Source of the DNA: Viridibacterium silvisoli | GTDB lineage: Bacteria > Pseudomonadota > Gammaproteobacteria > Burkholderiales > Rhodocyclaceae | Direction: 5' to 3' | DNA: 64,000 nt | NCBI RefSeq assembly: GCF_036017035.1 | Contig: NZ_JAYXHS010000002.1 | Span: forward strand, 62,001 to 126,000 | Shown: piece by piece, positions 33,394 to 42,543 of the stretch | Position numbering within the stretch: position 1 is the stretch's first letter | Layout: each line of letters starts with the position of its first letter | The notes under the pieces: model-generated | Seen by the model: only the letters and a program-made list of their open reading frames with translations | Database searches by the model: none | Told to the model about the DNA's origin: nothing | Position numbers and translations under genes: made by a program

Positions 33394-34890
33394 TCAGCGC
33401 ATCGTCTTGAGCGCGCTTCCTGCGACAGGCGCCTTGTCCGGATAGAGCTGGTTGAGCAGGCGCCAGCGCTCGCGTGGATGGTCGGCCACGATAAGCGGGT
33501 CAAGCGTCATGGCTTCTGCCGTGAGCGGACCTGGTAGCTCCGGCTGCAACACATGCATACGGATGGGCGCAGCCATACGGCGTTCCGCTGCGGACAAGAT
33601 GTGGGCGCTCCTGATCATTGCCACGAAGCCGGGGTCGACGGCCGCAAAGCCGTCATCTGCATAAGCCTGACCGACGAAGCTGAGGCGTTTCGCGCCGAGG
33701 TCTACAACGCCGATGCGCAGGCGGCTACCGTCGCGGGTCTGGACTGTGCCTGTCATGCCGTTCGCGAGGGCGCTACTGATCTTCTGCTCGTTGCGCAGTA
33801 CCGAGCTGCCTGCCATGGCTTGCAATACGCTGCTTGCAGAGCCTGACTTCTGGTCTGATATGCGGATACGTAGCAGCGCATCACCGCTGCGAGGGCTTGC
33901 ATAGATGTCTTCGCCCTGGTTGAACATCGACCAGCCCGCTTCGATGAGCAGCCCTACATCCCATACGGGGTTCATATACGCATTGCCACGCAAGGTGCCT
34001 GCGCGCACCGGCAAGCCCGCCAGTACACCGTCGAGCGCATTGATGTAGCGCGTGTCAGGCAAGGCCTCCTGAGCCGCACCGGTGCCCAGCCTTTTGCCCG
34101 CTTGTTCGAGGCGAGCGGGCAGACTGGGGTGGGTCGAGAAAATGCCGAAATTTATCTCGTCACCGCTCTCTGGCAGATCCCATGTGCCGATGCTGATGTC
34201 CTCGGAGAATTGCGCCTCCTGCACAAAGAAACGCAGCGTCTGTGCCATTGCACTCGCAGGGTAAGCACTGCGCGAGAGCAGGCGCTCGCTCCACGCGTCA
34301 GCCTCCAGCTCCTGCTCGCGGTTGTAGCCACGTACCTTGGCGAAGCCGAGTGTGTTGAGCGCGTCTTGCGCCTGGTTCGTGCTGAACCGTTTCGACAGGC
34401 GTTCTGCCAGTGCCCGCGTGTTCTCGTATTCGCGCAAGCCCAGTATCTGGTGGCGCGAAACGATGTGGCCGATTTCATGGCCCAGTACCGCAGCCAGTTG
34501 CGCCTCCGTGTTCAGATGGATGATCAGGCCACGACTGATCACGATTTCGCCAGAGCCGAAGCTGTAGGCAAAGATGCCCGGCGTGTCCAGAACGTTGAAG
34601 CTGATCGGGAGGCTGGTGCGCGGCGCCTGTGCCAGCAAGCGATCGCCAACGCTCTGCACGTAGGCCTGCAATGCCGCGTCGTCATACGCGGGAAATTTTC
34701 TCAGCATGGCCGCATGGGCGGCACTCACTGCCGCGCTATTGCTGCTGATGTCTACCGGTGAAACGATCTCTGCCGTTTGTGGCGGAACCGGTGGCAAAGT
34801 GCACGCCCAGCACAGGCTTGCCAGTGTCATCATGGCGGTTGCCCGGATCTTCGAGAAATGACAGCGTAGGAGCGGAGGCGAGCTGCGCAT
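33394..34890 (-). CDS. M48 family zinc metalloprotease, exported
   Basis: 498 residues from the ATG used; starts at 34968, 34932, 34911 and 34833 are also in frame and none has a good ribosome site. The N-terminus has a hydrophobic stretch ending LASLCWACTLPP, a possible but poor lipobox. The peptidase domain has HEIGH (H138, E139, H142) and the third-ligand region ELEADAWSERLL, plus FSTHPSLPARLE; this matches periplasmic M48 proteases of the BepA/YfgC/LoiP type used in envelope quality control. A C-terminal region of about 200 residues is less conserved. Divergent from the ankyrin lipoprotein. Confidence 0.85.
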   Translation of the reverse strand: MRSSPPLLRCHFSKIRATAMMTLASLCWACTLPPVPPQTAEIVSPVDISSNSAAVSAAHAAMLRKFPAYDDAALQAYVQSVGDRLLAQAPRTSLPISFNVLDTPGIFAYSFGSGEIVISRGLIIHLNTEAQLAAVLGHEIGHIVSRHQILGLREYENTRALAERLSKRFSTNQAQDALNTLGFAKVRGYNREQELEADAWSERLLSRSAYPASAMAQTLRFFVQEAQFSEDISIGTWDLPESGDEINFGIFSTHPSLPARLEQAGKRLGTGAAQEALPDTRYINALDGVLAGLPVRAGTLRGNAYMNPVWDVGLLIEAGWSMFNQGEDIYASPRSGDALLRIRISDQKSGSASSVLQAMAGSSVLRNEQKISSALANGMTGTVQTRDGSRLRIGVVDLGAKRLSFVGQAYADDGFAAVDPGFVAMIRSAHILSAAERRMAAPIRMHVLQPELPGPLTAEAMTLDPLIVADHPRERWRLLNQLYPDKAPVAGSALKTMR

Positions 34891-35006
34891 GATTTCGGAG
34901 GGATGAGGCATCGGGGCGATCGGAAAGATCATCGGAAAATAAAGACCTGCCGACGGTAAGCGCGGCATGCAGACAGAAGCCGATTGTAGCGAGGGAACAG
35001 GGGATC

Positions 35007-36866
35007 ATGAAGAAGGGATCTGCAGCCGGTCTGCGCTTGTGCCGCATGCTGGCTGGCATTGCGATGTGTGTCATGGCGGGTTGTGTGCCGTCGAAGTTAC
35101 TCAAGTATTCAGCGTTCCACGAACGTGAGTTCGCGCCGCGAAGCAAGCCGGCGGAAATCCAGCAACGCTCGACGGCGGAGGTGCTGGCTGGTGGCTACTT
35201 GTTGATCGGCTATATCGATCTGCGTCGTAATGTGCGCACCTGCTACGTCGATGGCAGTTGCACGAATCATGCAGACAAGGCTCCGGCCGATACGGACCTT
35301 CAACAAGAAGCCGCCCAGAAAGGCGGCGATGTCGTGACGATTCTCGAAGAGCGCGCGATTGTCGAGAAAAATGACAAAAGTATTTGCACGAGTTTTTACT
35401 CGACTACGACGATGGTCAATGGCACTCCGGTGACGACGACGTATTGCAGTTCTTACCGGATCGTCCCTGGCAAGCTGGAGGCGCTCATCAGCCGCGCGCT
35501 TGTCTGGCGCCTCGAGCCAGCCATGGCAGGAAGCGATGCCAATGCCCGCGCCATCGAAACTGCACTGAAAGTCCTTGAGGCGGCGCAGCTGGCCGACGAG
35601 CAGCCAGGGGCACGGGCGCTCATTTCCAGCAAGAACCTGGTGAGGGAAACGCCACTGCCGGTGGTTCAAGTGCCGGACATGGACAACGAAGCACTGGACC
35701 GCACGATTCAGCGAGCCGTTGAGCAGAATGATCGCGGCGTGCTCGCGGCACTCGCAAAGGACGGGCGCCTGAACGTATGGAAGGACGAGAAAGGGCACTC
35801 AGCACTCATGCTCGCCTTGCTGCGACGCAAGCCTGATGCCGTGAGGACGCTGCTGCCGCTCGAGCAGGACCGCATGCGTCGTGACACTGAAGGACTGAAC
35901 GTCCTGGACTACGCCGTTGCGACCGGCGACCTGCCCCTGGTCAAGGACGTGGTTGCGGCCGGGCATGATGTGCGCGGCCACAACGGCTACGGGCAATCGC
36001 CACTTTTCTTCGCCACCCTCAATGAGCACAAGGAGGTATTCGAGTGGTTGCTTGGCCAGGGCTTGCGCGCATCGGAGACCGACGCGCGCGACGCTACCGT
36101 GCTGATGTTCGCTGCAGAGAGCGGGCAGCTGGCACTGGTGCAGCGCATTGTGCGGATGGCGATCGACATCGATGCGAAGGAACGCGATGGCCGTAACGCC
36201 TTGATGGTGGCGGCGCGTGGCAGTCGCCCTGAGGCAGTCAAGGTCTTGCTTGCGGCAATGATCGACACGCAGGCGGTCGACAAGCGTGGTTTCTCTGCAT
36301 TGCACTACGCTGCCGCCGTGGGAGACCTGGAGTCTGCGCGCCTGCTGTTAAAGGGGGGCGTGTGGATTGATACGGTCAGCAAGGACGGCACGACGGCCAT
36401 CCTGCTGGCGATTCTTCAGGAAAAATGGGCGTTTGCGGAATTCCTGGCGACCAAGGAGGCCTCTGTGGAGGCGCCGGCGTTTACCGCTGCCGACGTTGCC
36501 ACCACACTGGTCTCCCGCAAGCAATTGACCTTGCTGAAGTACTGGCTGGGGCAATCGCCGGGTTTGGCGGCAAGTTTCAAGGGCAATCCGGACTGGCTGG
36601 TCCATGCGGCCAAATCGTCCAATGCCGACATCGTCAAGTACATGGTGGCGGATGGCGCACCGTTGAACCGTGCAGGAAGCAATGGTGTGACGCCCTTGAT
36701 GGCGGCAGCGCAGGCAGGTAACGAGGAAGCGGTGCGTGCGCTGCTGGAGCTGAAGGCCGATCCACGCTTGCGTGATGGGCGCAAACAGACTGCCTTGCAA
36801 ATGGCGGAGCAGAACGGGCATGAGCAGGTTGTCGCGCTGATGGGGCGATTCGGCGTGCGCCAGTAG
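35007..36866 (+). CDS. Ankyrin-repeat lipoprotein
   Basis: 619 residues. Signal peptide with lipobox VMAGC (Cys26), then a globular N-terminal domain of about 210 residues with several Cys (TCYVDGSCTNHAD, STTTMVNGTPVTTTYCSSY) and about ten ankyrin repeats from about residue 250 to the end (for example KGHSALMLALLRRKPDAVRTLL, NGVTPLMAAAQAGNEEAVRALL). Ankyrin repeats bind proteins; in the envelope the partner could be the divergent protease, which is inference from position only. N-terminal family not recognised. Confidence 0.82.
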   Translation: MKKGSAAGLRLCRMLAGIAMCVMAGCVPSKLLKYSAFHEREFAPRSKPAEIQQRSTAEVLAGGYLLIGYIDLRRNVRTCYVDGSCTNHADKAPADTDLQQEAAQKGGDVVTILEERAIVEKNDKSICTSFYSTTTMVNGTPVTTTYCSSYRIVPGKLEALISRALVWRLEPAMAGSDANARAIETALKVLEAAQLADEQPGARALISSKNLVRETPLPVVQVPDMDNEALDRTIQRAVEQNDRGVLAALAKDGRLNVWKDEKGHSALMLALLRRKPDAVRTLLPLEQDRMRRDTEGLNVLDYAVATGDLPLVKDVVAAGHDVRGHNGYGQSPLFFATLNEHKEVFEWLLGQGLRASETDARDATVLMFAAESGQLALVQRIVRMAIDIDAKERDGRNALMVAARGSRPEAVKVLLAAMIDTQAVDKRGFSALHYAAAVGDLESARLLLKGGVWIDTVSKDGTTAILLAILQEKWAFAEFLATKEASVEAPAFTAADVATTLVSRKQLTLLKYWLGQSPGLAASFKGNPDWLVHAAKSSNADIVKYMVADGAPLNRAGSNGVTPLMAAAQAGNEEAVRALLELKADPRLRDGRKQTALQMAEQNGHEQVVALMGRFGVRQ

Positions 36867-36898
36867 CCCGCGCAAGGGCCGGTTTTGCATGTGCGGGC
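36866..36898 (+). terminator. Hairpin at the end of the ankyrin gene
   Basis: GCCCGCGCA (36866-36874) pairs with TGTGCGGGC (36890-36898), 9 bp with one G-U, loop 15. It begins at the last base of the stop codon; no T-tract. The following 100 bases before argJ hold TAGAAT (36953-36958) as a possible -10 with no convincing -35. Confidence 0.4.
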
Positions 36899-37000
36899 GC
36901 GTTCTGGCAGGACGCAGATACGCGCCACTCACGTTGCACAGCACAAATCCCTTAGAATTCCGGGCTGCCTTCCATTCCTTCCCGCATTCCAAGGACTGCC

Positions 37001-38236
37001 ATGCCCGTCAATCTCCAGCCGCCCATTGCCGATCAACTGCTTGCCGTCGAGGGCGTGCGCCTTGGTACCGCCGAGGCGGCCATCCGCAAGCTCAATCGTC
37101 GCGACCTGACCCTGATCGAGCTGGCTGAAGGCAGTCGTGCTGCAGGCGTGTTCACGCAGAACCGTTTCTGTGCCGCACCGGTACAGGTATGCAAATCGCA
37201 TCTTGCGACAACTTCGCCGCGCGCCTTGGTCATCAATACCGGCGTCGCCAATGCCGGTACCGGCGAGCAGGGCGTGGCCAATGCGAAGGCGAGCTGCCGC
37301 GCTGTCGCGAAGGAGCTGGGCATTGCGGCAGAGGCCGTGCTGCCGTTTTCCACCGGCGTGATCCTCGAACACCTGCCGGTCGACAAGCTGGTTGCCGGCT
37401 TGCCCGCAGCGAAAGCGGCGCTCAAGGCCGACGGCTGGTACGAGGCCTGCCACGGCATCATGACCACGGACACGCTGCCCAAGTGCGCCTCGCGCCAGGT
37501 GAGCATCGGCAGGCATACGGTGACTTTCACCGGCATGAGCAAGGGCGCCGGCATGATCCGTCCGAACATGGCGACCATGCTGGGCTATCTCGCTACTGAT
37601 GCGAAGATCGCGCAGCCGCTGCTCGACAAGCTGGTGCGCGAAGCGGCCGACCTGTCCTTCAATAGCATCACGGTCGATGGCGACACCTCGACCAACGACT
37701 CCTTCATCCTCATCGCCACCGGTCAGGTCGGCGCCGAGATCGACGATGAGGCTTCGCGCGAATTCCAGATCGTGCGCGGCGAAGTCATTGCTCTGGCGCA
37801 GTGGCTGGCGCAAGCCATCGTGCGTGACGGCGAGGGCGCTACCAAGCTCATGAGCATTGCCGTCGAAGGCGGCAAGGACCGCGACGAGTGCCGCCAGATT
37901 GCCTACGCCGTGGCGCATTCGCCGCTGGTGAAGACGGCGTTCTTCGCCTCCGATCCCAACCTCGGCCGCATCCTCGCTGCCATCGGTTATGCCGGTGTCA
38001 ATGATCTCGACGTCAACAAGCTGCGTGTCTGGCTTGCGGCAGATGGCGAAGAGGTGCTGGTTGCCGAGCAGGGTGGTCGTGCCGTGAGTTACGTTGAAGA
38101 AGCCGGCGCGCGCATCATGAAGAACGCCGAGATCACCATCCGCATCGATCTGGCGCGTGGCGGCGCCGAGGCTACGGTGTGGACTTGCGACTTCTCCTAC
38201 GACTACGTAAAGATCAACGCTGATTACCGCTCCTGA
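37001..38236 (+). CDS. argJ: Glutamate N-acetyltransferase / ornithine acetyltransferase
   Basis: 411 residues. Enzyme of the cyclic arginine pathway that moves acetyl from N-acetylornithine to glutamate. It self-cleaves before a Thr nucleophile; the site is intact in GAGMIRPNMATML (A191/T192). Also present: EGVRLGTAEAAIRK, ALVINTGVANAGTG, FSTGVILE, SITVDGDTSTND and FFASDPNLGRILAAIGYAG. Transcribed alone or with the YgjV pair, from which a long palindrome separates it. Confidence 0.97.
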   Translation: MPVNLQPPIADQLLAVEGVRLGTAEAAIRKLNRRDLTLIELAEGSRAAGVFTQNRFCAAPVQVCKSHLATTSPRALVINTGVANAGTGEQGVANAKASCRAVAKELGIAAEAVLPFSTGVILEHLPVDKLVAGLPAAKAALKADGWYEACHGIMTTDTLPKCASRQVSIGRHTVTFTGMSKGAGMIRPNMATMLGYLATDAKIAQPLLDKLVREAADLSFNSITVDGDTSTNDSFILIATGQVGAEIDDEASREFQIVRGEVIALAQWLAQAIVRDGEGATKLMSIAVEGGKDRDECRQIAYAVAHSPLVKTAFFASDPNLGRILAAIGYAGVNDLDVNKLRVWLAADGEEVLVAEQGGRAVSYVEEAGARIMKNAEITIRIDLARGGAEATVWTCDFSYDYVKINADYRS

Positions 38237-38337
38237 TTCCGCGCGCAGAGCGTCCCTGCCTTTGTCGACTTCGGCTTGCCGTGCTTTAGCACTGTCATCG
38301 CCTGGTCTTCGCGGCAGGAACGCTCTGCGCACGGAAT
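38236..38337. repeat. 102-bp palindrome after argJ
   Basis: Arms of 25 nt (38236-38260 and 38313-38337) match at 23 positions, and the arm begins at the last base of the argJ stop codon. The exact centre is GTGC-TTTA-GCAC (38281-38292), inside a 20-nt core (38275-38294) shared with the kup palindrome. The intervening sequence is unpaired. No T-tract; no ORF. Confidence 0.65.
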
Positions 38338-38360
38338 GTCCCCTGTTGTACCCGCGTTCA

Positions 38361-38879
38361 ATGCCTCACGATTTCTTCAGCATCCCCCAGCTTTTCGGCT
38401 ACTGCGCCTTCGTTTTCGGCGTCGCCTGCTTCCTGCAGAAGAGCGACCTGCGTTTCAAGGTGCTACTGGTCTGCGAGTCGATCAGCTACGTCTTGCATTT
38501 CTGGCTGCTCGGTAACTTCCCGGCGATGGCGAGTTCCAGCATGGCAGGCGCACGCACGCTGACATCGATCTGGGTCAGCTCGCGTTGGGTGGCTGCATTC
38601 TTCGTCACGCTGACGATTGCACTTGGCTGTTGGCTGGTGACGAGCTGGGTGGGTGTGCTGCCCATCGTCGGCTCGTGCATCGGCACGCTCGGTGTCTTCC
38701 AGCTGACCGGCATCACCATGCGCTGGACGATGTTCGTGGCAACCTGTCTCTGGCTGGCCAACAACATCCTGTCAGGCTCCATAGGCGGCACGGCCCTCGA
38801 GGTCTGTATCGCCCTCAGCAATCTCTACACCATCCGGCGTCTCTACGTCGCCCGGGCCAACGCCAAGAATTCCGCATGA
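38361..38879 (+). CDS. YgjV-family inner membrane protein, copy 1
   Basis: 172 residues with five to six membrane segments. The ATG giving MPHDFFSIPQLFGY is chosen; the open frame back to 38262 runs through the palindrome. The pattern FSIPQLFGYCAFVFGVACFLQKSD, YVLHFWLLGNF and LWLANNILSGSIGGT matches the YgjV (PF10688) family of unknown function. Its stop overlaps the ATG of a paralogue (ATGA). Confidence 0.8.
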   Translation: MPHDFFSIPQLFGYCAFVFGVACFLQKSDLRFKVLLVCESISYVLHFWLLGNFPAMASSSMAGARTLTSIWVSSRWVAAFFVTLTIALGCWLVTSWVGVLPIVGSCIGTLGVFQLTGITMRWTMFVATCLWLANNILSGSIGGTALEVCIALSNLYTIRRLYVARANAKNSA

Positions 38880-39424
38880 TCGCCATGATCGACTTCGCAC
38901 ACGTTTTTTCCATCCCCCAGCTCTTCGGCTATCTCGCCTTCATTTTCGGAGTCGGCTGTTTCCTGCAGAAAAGTGACGTGCGCTTCAAGGTCTTCATGTC
39001 CATCGAGTGCATCAGCTATGTCATCCACTTCTGGCTGCTCGGCAATTTCACGGCGTGCGCCAGTTCCGCCGTGTCGGTGGGGCGCTCACTGGCGGCGATC
39101 CGCAGCAAGTCTCCGTGGGTGGCCCTGTTCTTCATCTTGCTGAGTCTGGCCATGGGCGCCTGGCTGGCGACCTCGTGGTTGTCCATGCTGCCGATCCTGG
39201 CCTCGTGCAGCGGCACGACGGCCCTGTTCCTGCTCAAGGGCATCCGCATGCGCCTGCTGATGCTGGTGGGCACGACGCTGTGGCTGGTCAACAACATCCT
39301 CTCCGGCTCCATTGGCGGCACCATGCTGGAAGCCACCATCTTCGTTACAAACTGCTGGACCATCTACCGCATGCATCGCGAGCACCGCGACAACGCGGAG
39401 GTGGATCCCGTGCCAGAGCCCTGA
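38876..39424 (+). CDS. YgjV-family inner membrane protein, copy 2
   Basis: 182 residues; paralogue of the gene just upstream, sharing FSIPQLFGY, GxxCFLQKSD, RFKV, YVIHFWLLGNF, WLVNNILSGSIGGT and a basic C-terminal tail. The longer frame from 38585 lies within copy 1 and is rejected. Overlapping start and stop suggest equal expression, as for subunits of a hetero-oligomer (inference). Function unknown. Confidence 0.8.
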   Translation: MIAMIDFAHVFSIPQLFGYLAFIFGVGCFLQKSDVRFKVFMSIECISYVIHFWLLGNFTACASSAVSVGRSLAAIRSKSPWVALFFILLSLAMGAWLATSWLSMLPILASCSGTTALFLLKGIRMRLLMLVGTTLWLVNNILSGSIGGTMLEATIFVTNCWTIYRMHREHRDNAEVDPVPEP

Positions 39425-39568
39425 GGGGCTCCCGTCATTCCCGATTCGCCAGATTCCGGCTTATCGATCGGCCCGCTCCGGCCCTAAAGGACATCGGCTG
39501 CCGCGCCGTTAGTTTTCACTGACGGGGCAAACCGCGCCCCATGACAGAGATCAGGGCGAGGTCGGGGC

Positions 39569-41272
39569 ATGGCGAAGCCGCAGAAATATCGGTTGGGTGA
39601 ATTGCTGGTGCAGGGCGAGCTGATTACGGCCGCCCAGCTCGACGACGCACTGGCGCAGCAGAAGCAGAGCGGTCGCAAACTCGGCCGCGTGCTGATCGAC
39701 AGCGGTATCGTCACCGAGGAGCGCATTGCCACGGCCATCGCCAACCAGATTGGCGTGCCCTTCGTCGATCTGCGCGACAAGGACATCGACCCCGCCATTG
39801 CCGGCGTGCTGCCCGAAACCATGGCGCGGCGCTTCCGCGCGCTGGTGCTGGAAGACATGGGCAGCCAGTACCTGCTGGGCATGGCCGACCCGTCGGACGT
39901 GTTCGGCTACGACGAAATCGCGCGCACGCTCAACAAGGACATCGCGCTCGCCGTGCTCGCCGAATCCCAGCTGCTGGCGCGCATCGATCGCTTTTACCGT
40001 CGCACGGAGGAAATCTCCGGCCTCGCCAAGGCGCTGCAGAAAGACCTCGGGGTCACGCAGGTGGATTTCACCGGCATAGGCGTCGACTCCACCGCCGAAG
40101 ACGCGCCCGTCGTCAAACTCCTGCAATCGATTTTCGAGGATGCCTACCAGATCAAGGCCTCCGACATCCACATCGAGCCGCAGGAGCTGAAGCTGCAGAT
40201 CCGTTTCCGCATCGATGGTGAGATGCATCTGCAGACCGAGGTGGACAGCCGCGTCGGCCCGGCGCTGGTGTTGCGCCTCAAGCTCATGAGTGGTCTCGAT
40301 ATTTCGGAGAAGCGCCTGCCGCAAGACGGGCGCTTCAACGTCAAGGTCAAGCAGCAGAGCGTCGACATCCGTTTGTCGACGATGCCGACGCAGTACGGCG
40401 AATCGGTGGTGATGCGTCTGCTGGCGCAGAACTCCGGTCTGCTCGAACTCTCGCGCATCGGCATGCCGGCGCACATGCTCGATGGCTACAGGCGCATGAG
40501 CAAGCATTCGCACGGCATGATCCTCGTCACCGGCCCGACCGGTAGCGGCAAGACCACCACGCTCTATGCCACGCTGGCCGAGCTGAACTCACCTGCCACC
40601 AAGATCATCACTATCGAAGACCCGGTGGAATACCGTTTGCCCGGCATCAGCCAGGTGCAGGTGAACAGCAAGATCGAGCTGACCTTTGCGCGCGTGCTGC
40701 GCTCGACCTTGCGGCACGACCCCGACGTGGTACTCGTCGGCGAAATGATCGACGAAGAAACCGCGCAGATCGGCGTGCGTGCCGCCATGACGGGTCACTT
40801 GCTGCTATCTACATTGCATACGAACGATGCGGCCAGCACACCCGCACGTCTGCTCGACATGGGCGTGCCCGGCTACCTGCTATCGACGACCTTGCTGGGC
40901 GTCATCGCCCAGCGCCTGGTACGCACGATCTGCGTCTCCTGCAAGGGCGACTATCAGCCTGAAGTCACCGAGCATGTCTGGCTGCGGCAACTGCTCGGTG
41001 ATGCGGTCGACGGCATTCAGTTGCAACATGGACGTGGTTGCTCGCACTGCAATGGCTCCGGCTACGCAGGGCGCGCACCGGTTTACGAAATGCTGGAAAT
41101 GAGCCCGCCGCTCGCCGAGGCGCTGAGCCGGAGCGATGCAGGTGACTTCAGCAAACTGGCGCGCCAGCAGCTGCAAGGCAAGACTATGCGTTCACACGCG
41201 TTGGCGCGCATGAAGGCTGGTCAAACAACTGTTGCGGAAGCCATGCGCGTGGCGACGCAGATCGACGAGTAA
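39569..41272 (+). CDS. mshE: MSHA pilus assembly ATPase MshE (c-di-GMP binding)
   Basis: 567 residues, GspE/PilB-type hexameric extension ATPase. Residues 8-60 are an MshEN domain with the two 24-residue motifs and 5-residue spacer known to bind c-di-GMP: RLGELLVQGELITAAQLDDA..., spacer KQSGR, KLGRVLIDSGIVTEERIATA.... Walker A GPTGSGKT at 322-329, Asp box/Walker B region DPDVVLVGEMIDEETAQ, and a tetracysteine zinc site (CVSC ... CSHC). First gene of the MSHA locus. No clear promoter in the 144-base gap upstream. Confidence 0.95.
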   Translation: MAKPQKYRLGELLVQGELITAAQLDDALAQQKQSGRKLGRVLIDSGIVTEERIATAIANQIGVPFVDLRDKDIDPAIAGVLPETMARRFRALVLEDMGSQYLLGMADPSDVFGYDEIARTLNKDIALAVLAESQLLARIDRFYRRTEEISGLAKALQKDLGVTQVDFTGIGVDSTAEDAPVVKLLQSIFEDAYQIKASDIHIEPQELKLQIRFRIDGEMHLQTEVDSRVGPALVLRLKLMSGLDISEKRLPQDGRFNVKVKQQSVDIRLSTMPTQYGESVVMRLLAQNSGLLELSRIGMPAHMLDGYRRMSKHSHGMILVTGPTGSGKTTTLYATLAELNSPATKIITIEDPVEYRLPGISQVQVNSKIELTFARVLRSTLRHDPDVVLVGEMIDEETAQIGVRAAMTGHLLLSTLHTNDAASTPARLLDMGVPGYLLSTTLLGVIAQRLVRTICVSCKGDYQPEVTEHVWLRQLLGDAVDGIQLQHGRGCSHCNGSGYAGRAPVYEMLEMSPPLAEALSRSDAGDFSKLARQQLQGKTMRSHALARMKAGQTTVAEAMRVATQIDE

Positions 41273-41274
41273 CG

Positions 41275-42498
41275 ATGGCCTCATTCAGCTACAAGGCACG
41301 GGACGCGGGCGGTGCGCTTGCTGAAGGCGCGCTGGAAGCGCCCGACGCCAAGGCTGCCGCAGACGTGCTGATCAGCCGCGGCCTGATCCCGGTGGACATT
41401 GCCCTCGAACGGGCTCGTAGCCAGCTCAATCTGTCCATTTCACTCTCACGCGGCAAGAAGGTCAGCGTCGACGACATCATGTTCTTCAGTCGCCAGATGT
41501 ACACGCTGATGAAGGCGGGTGTGCCCATCCTGCAGGCGCTAGGCGGCTTGCGCGATTCTGCCGTGAGCCCAGCCTTTGCCGAACTGCTGCGCAAGCTGCG
41601 CGATAGCCTCGATGCGGGGCGCGAGCTCAGTGTAGCGATGCAGGAGACGGATGCTTTCGATAGCTTTTACATCAGCATGGTGCGCATCGGCGAGCAGACC
41701 GGTGGGCTGGACCGAATCTTCCTGCAGCTCTTCGAGCACCTGCGTTTCGAGAAATCCATGCGCGCCAAGATCAAGGCCGCCTTGCGCTACCCGACGTTCG
41801 TGGTGATCGCGATGGCCGCGGCCCTGGTCGTCATCAACATGTTGGTCATTCCTGCGTTCGCCAAGGTGTTCGACTCCTTCCACGCAGAGCTGCCCTTGAT
41901 GACCCGTATCCTGCTCGGCGTATCGAACTTCTCCATGCATTACTGGTACATCGTGCTCGGTGTTGTCGTGTTCGCGACCTATGCGGTACGAGCTTACGCA
42001 AACACATCCGGAGGTCGTTACGCGTGGGATCGCGCCAAGCTGCGCTTGCCCATTGTCGGGGACACCATCAACAAGGCCATGCTGGCACGCCTCACTGGCA
42101 GTTTCGCGCTTGCATTCCGCAGCGGCCTGCCGGTACTGCCTTCGTTCACGGTGGTAGCGCAAGTCATCGACAATGCCTTTATCGCGCAGAAGCTCGATCA
42201 GATGAAGAGCGGGGTAGAGCGCGGCGAGAGCATCCTGCGTACCGCGGCAGCCGCCCGCATCTTCACGCCTGTCGTGCTGCAGATGATTGCGGTGGGCGAA
42301 GAGTCGGGTGATCTCGACGGCCTCCTGCAGGAAATCGCCGACATGTATGACCGCGAGGTGGAGTACGAGATCGACAACCTCAGTGCGCGCATCGAGCCGC
42401 TGCTCATCGTCTGTCTCGGCGCGATGGTGTTGGTGCTCGCGTTGGGGATATTCATGCCGATCTGGAATCTCTCCAGTGCCATGATGGGGCACCACTGA
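41275..42498 (+). CDS. mshG: MSHA platform protein MshG
   Basis: 407 residues, GspF/PilC family inner-membrane platform. Two T2SSF domains, each ending in membrane segments: FFSRQMYTLMKAGVPILQALGGL in the first and LARLTGSFALAFRSGLPVLPSF with MIAVGEESGDLDGLLQEIADMY in the second. Starts 2 bases after mshE. Confidence 0.94.
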   Translation: MASFSYKARDAGGALAEGALEAPDAKAAADVLISRGLIPVDIALERARSQLNLSISLSRGKKVSVDDIMFFSRQMYTLMKAGVPILQALGGLRDSAVSPAFAELLRKLRDSLDAGRELSVAMQETDAFDSFYISMVRIGEQTGGLDRIFLQLFEHLRFEKSMRAKIKAALRYPTFVVIAMAAALVVINMLVIPAFAKVFDSFHAELPLMTRILLGVSNFSMHYWYIVLGVVVFATYAVRAYANTSGGRYAWDRAKLRLPIVGDTINKAMLARLTGSFALAFRSGLPVLPSFTVVAQVIDNAFIAQKLDQMKSGVERGESILRTAAAARIFTPVVLQMIAVGEESGDLDGLLQEIADMYDREVEYEIDNLSARIEPLLIVCLGAMVLVLALGIFMPIWNLSSAMMGHH

Positions 42499-42543
42499 GT
42501 GAGCGCCCATCACTTAAGGCGGTACCGCGTGAGGGCGTTTTGA

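Noticed and set aside
39433..39447. Partial match to the dispersed CGTCATCCCGGCGAAGG repeat
   Set aside because: Only the first about 9 bases agree and there is no palindrome; not counted as a copy.
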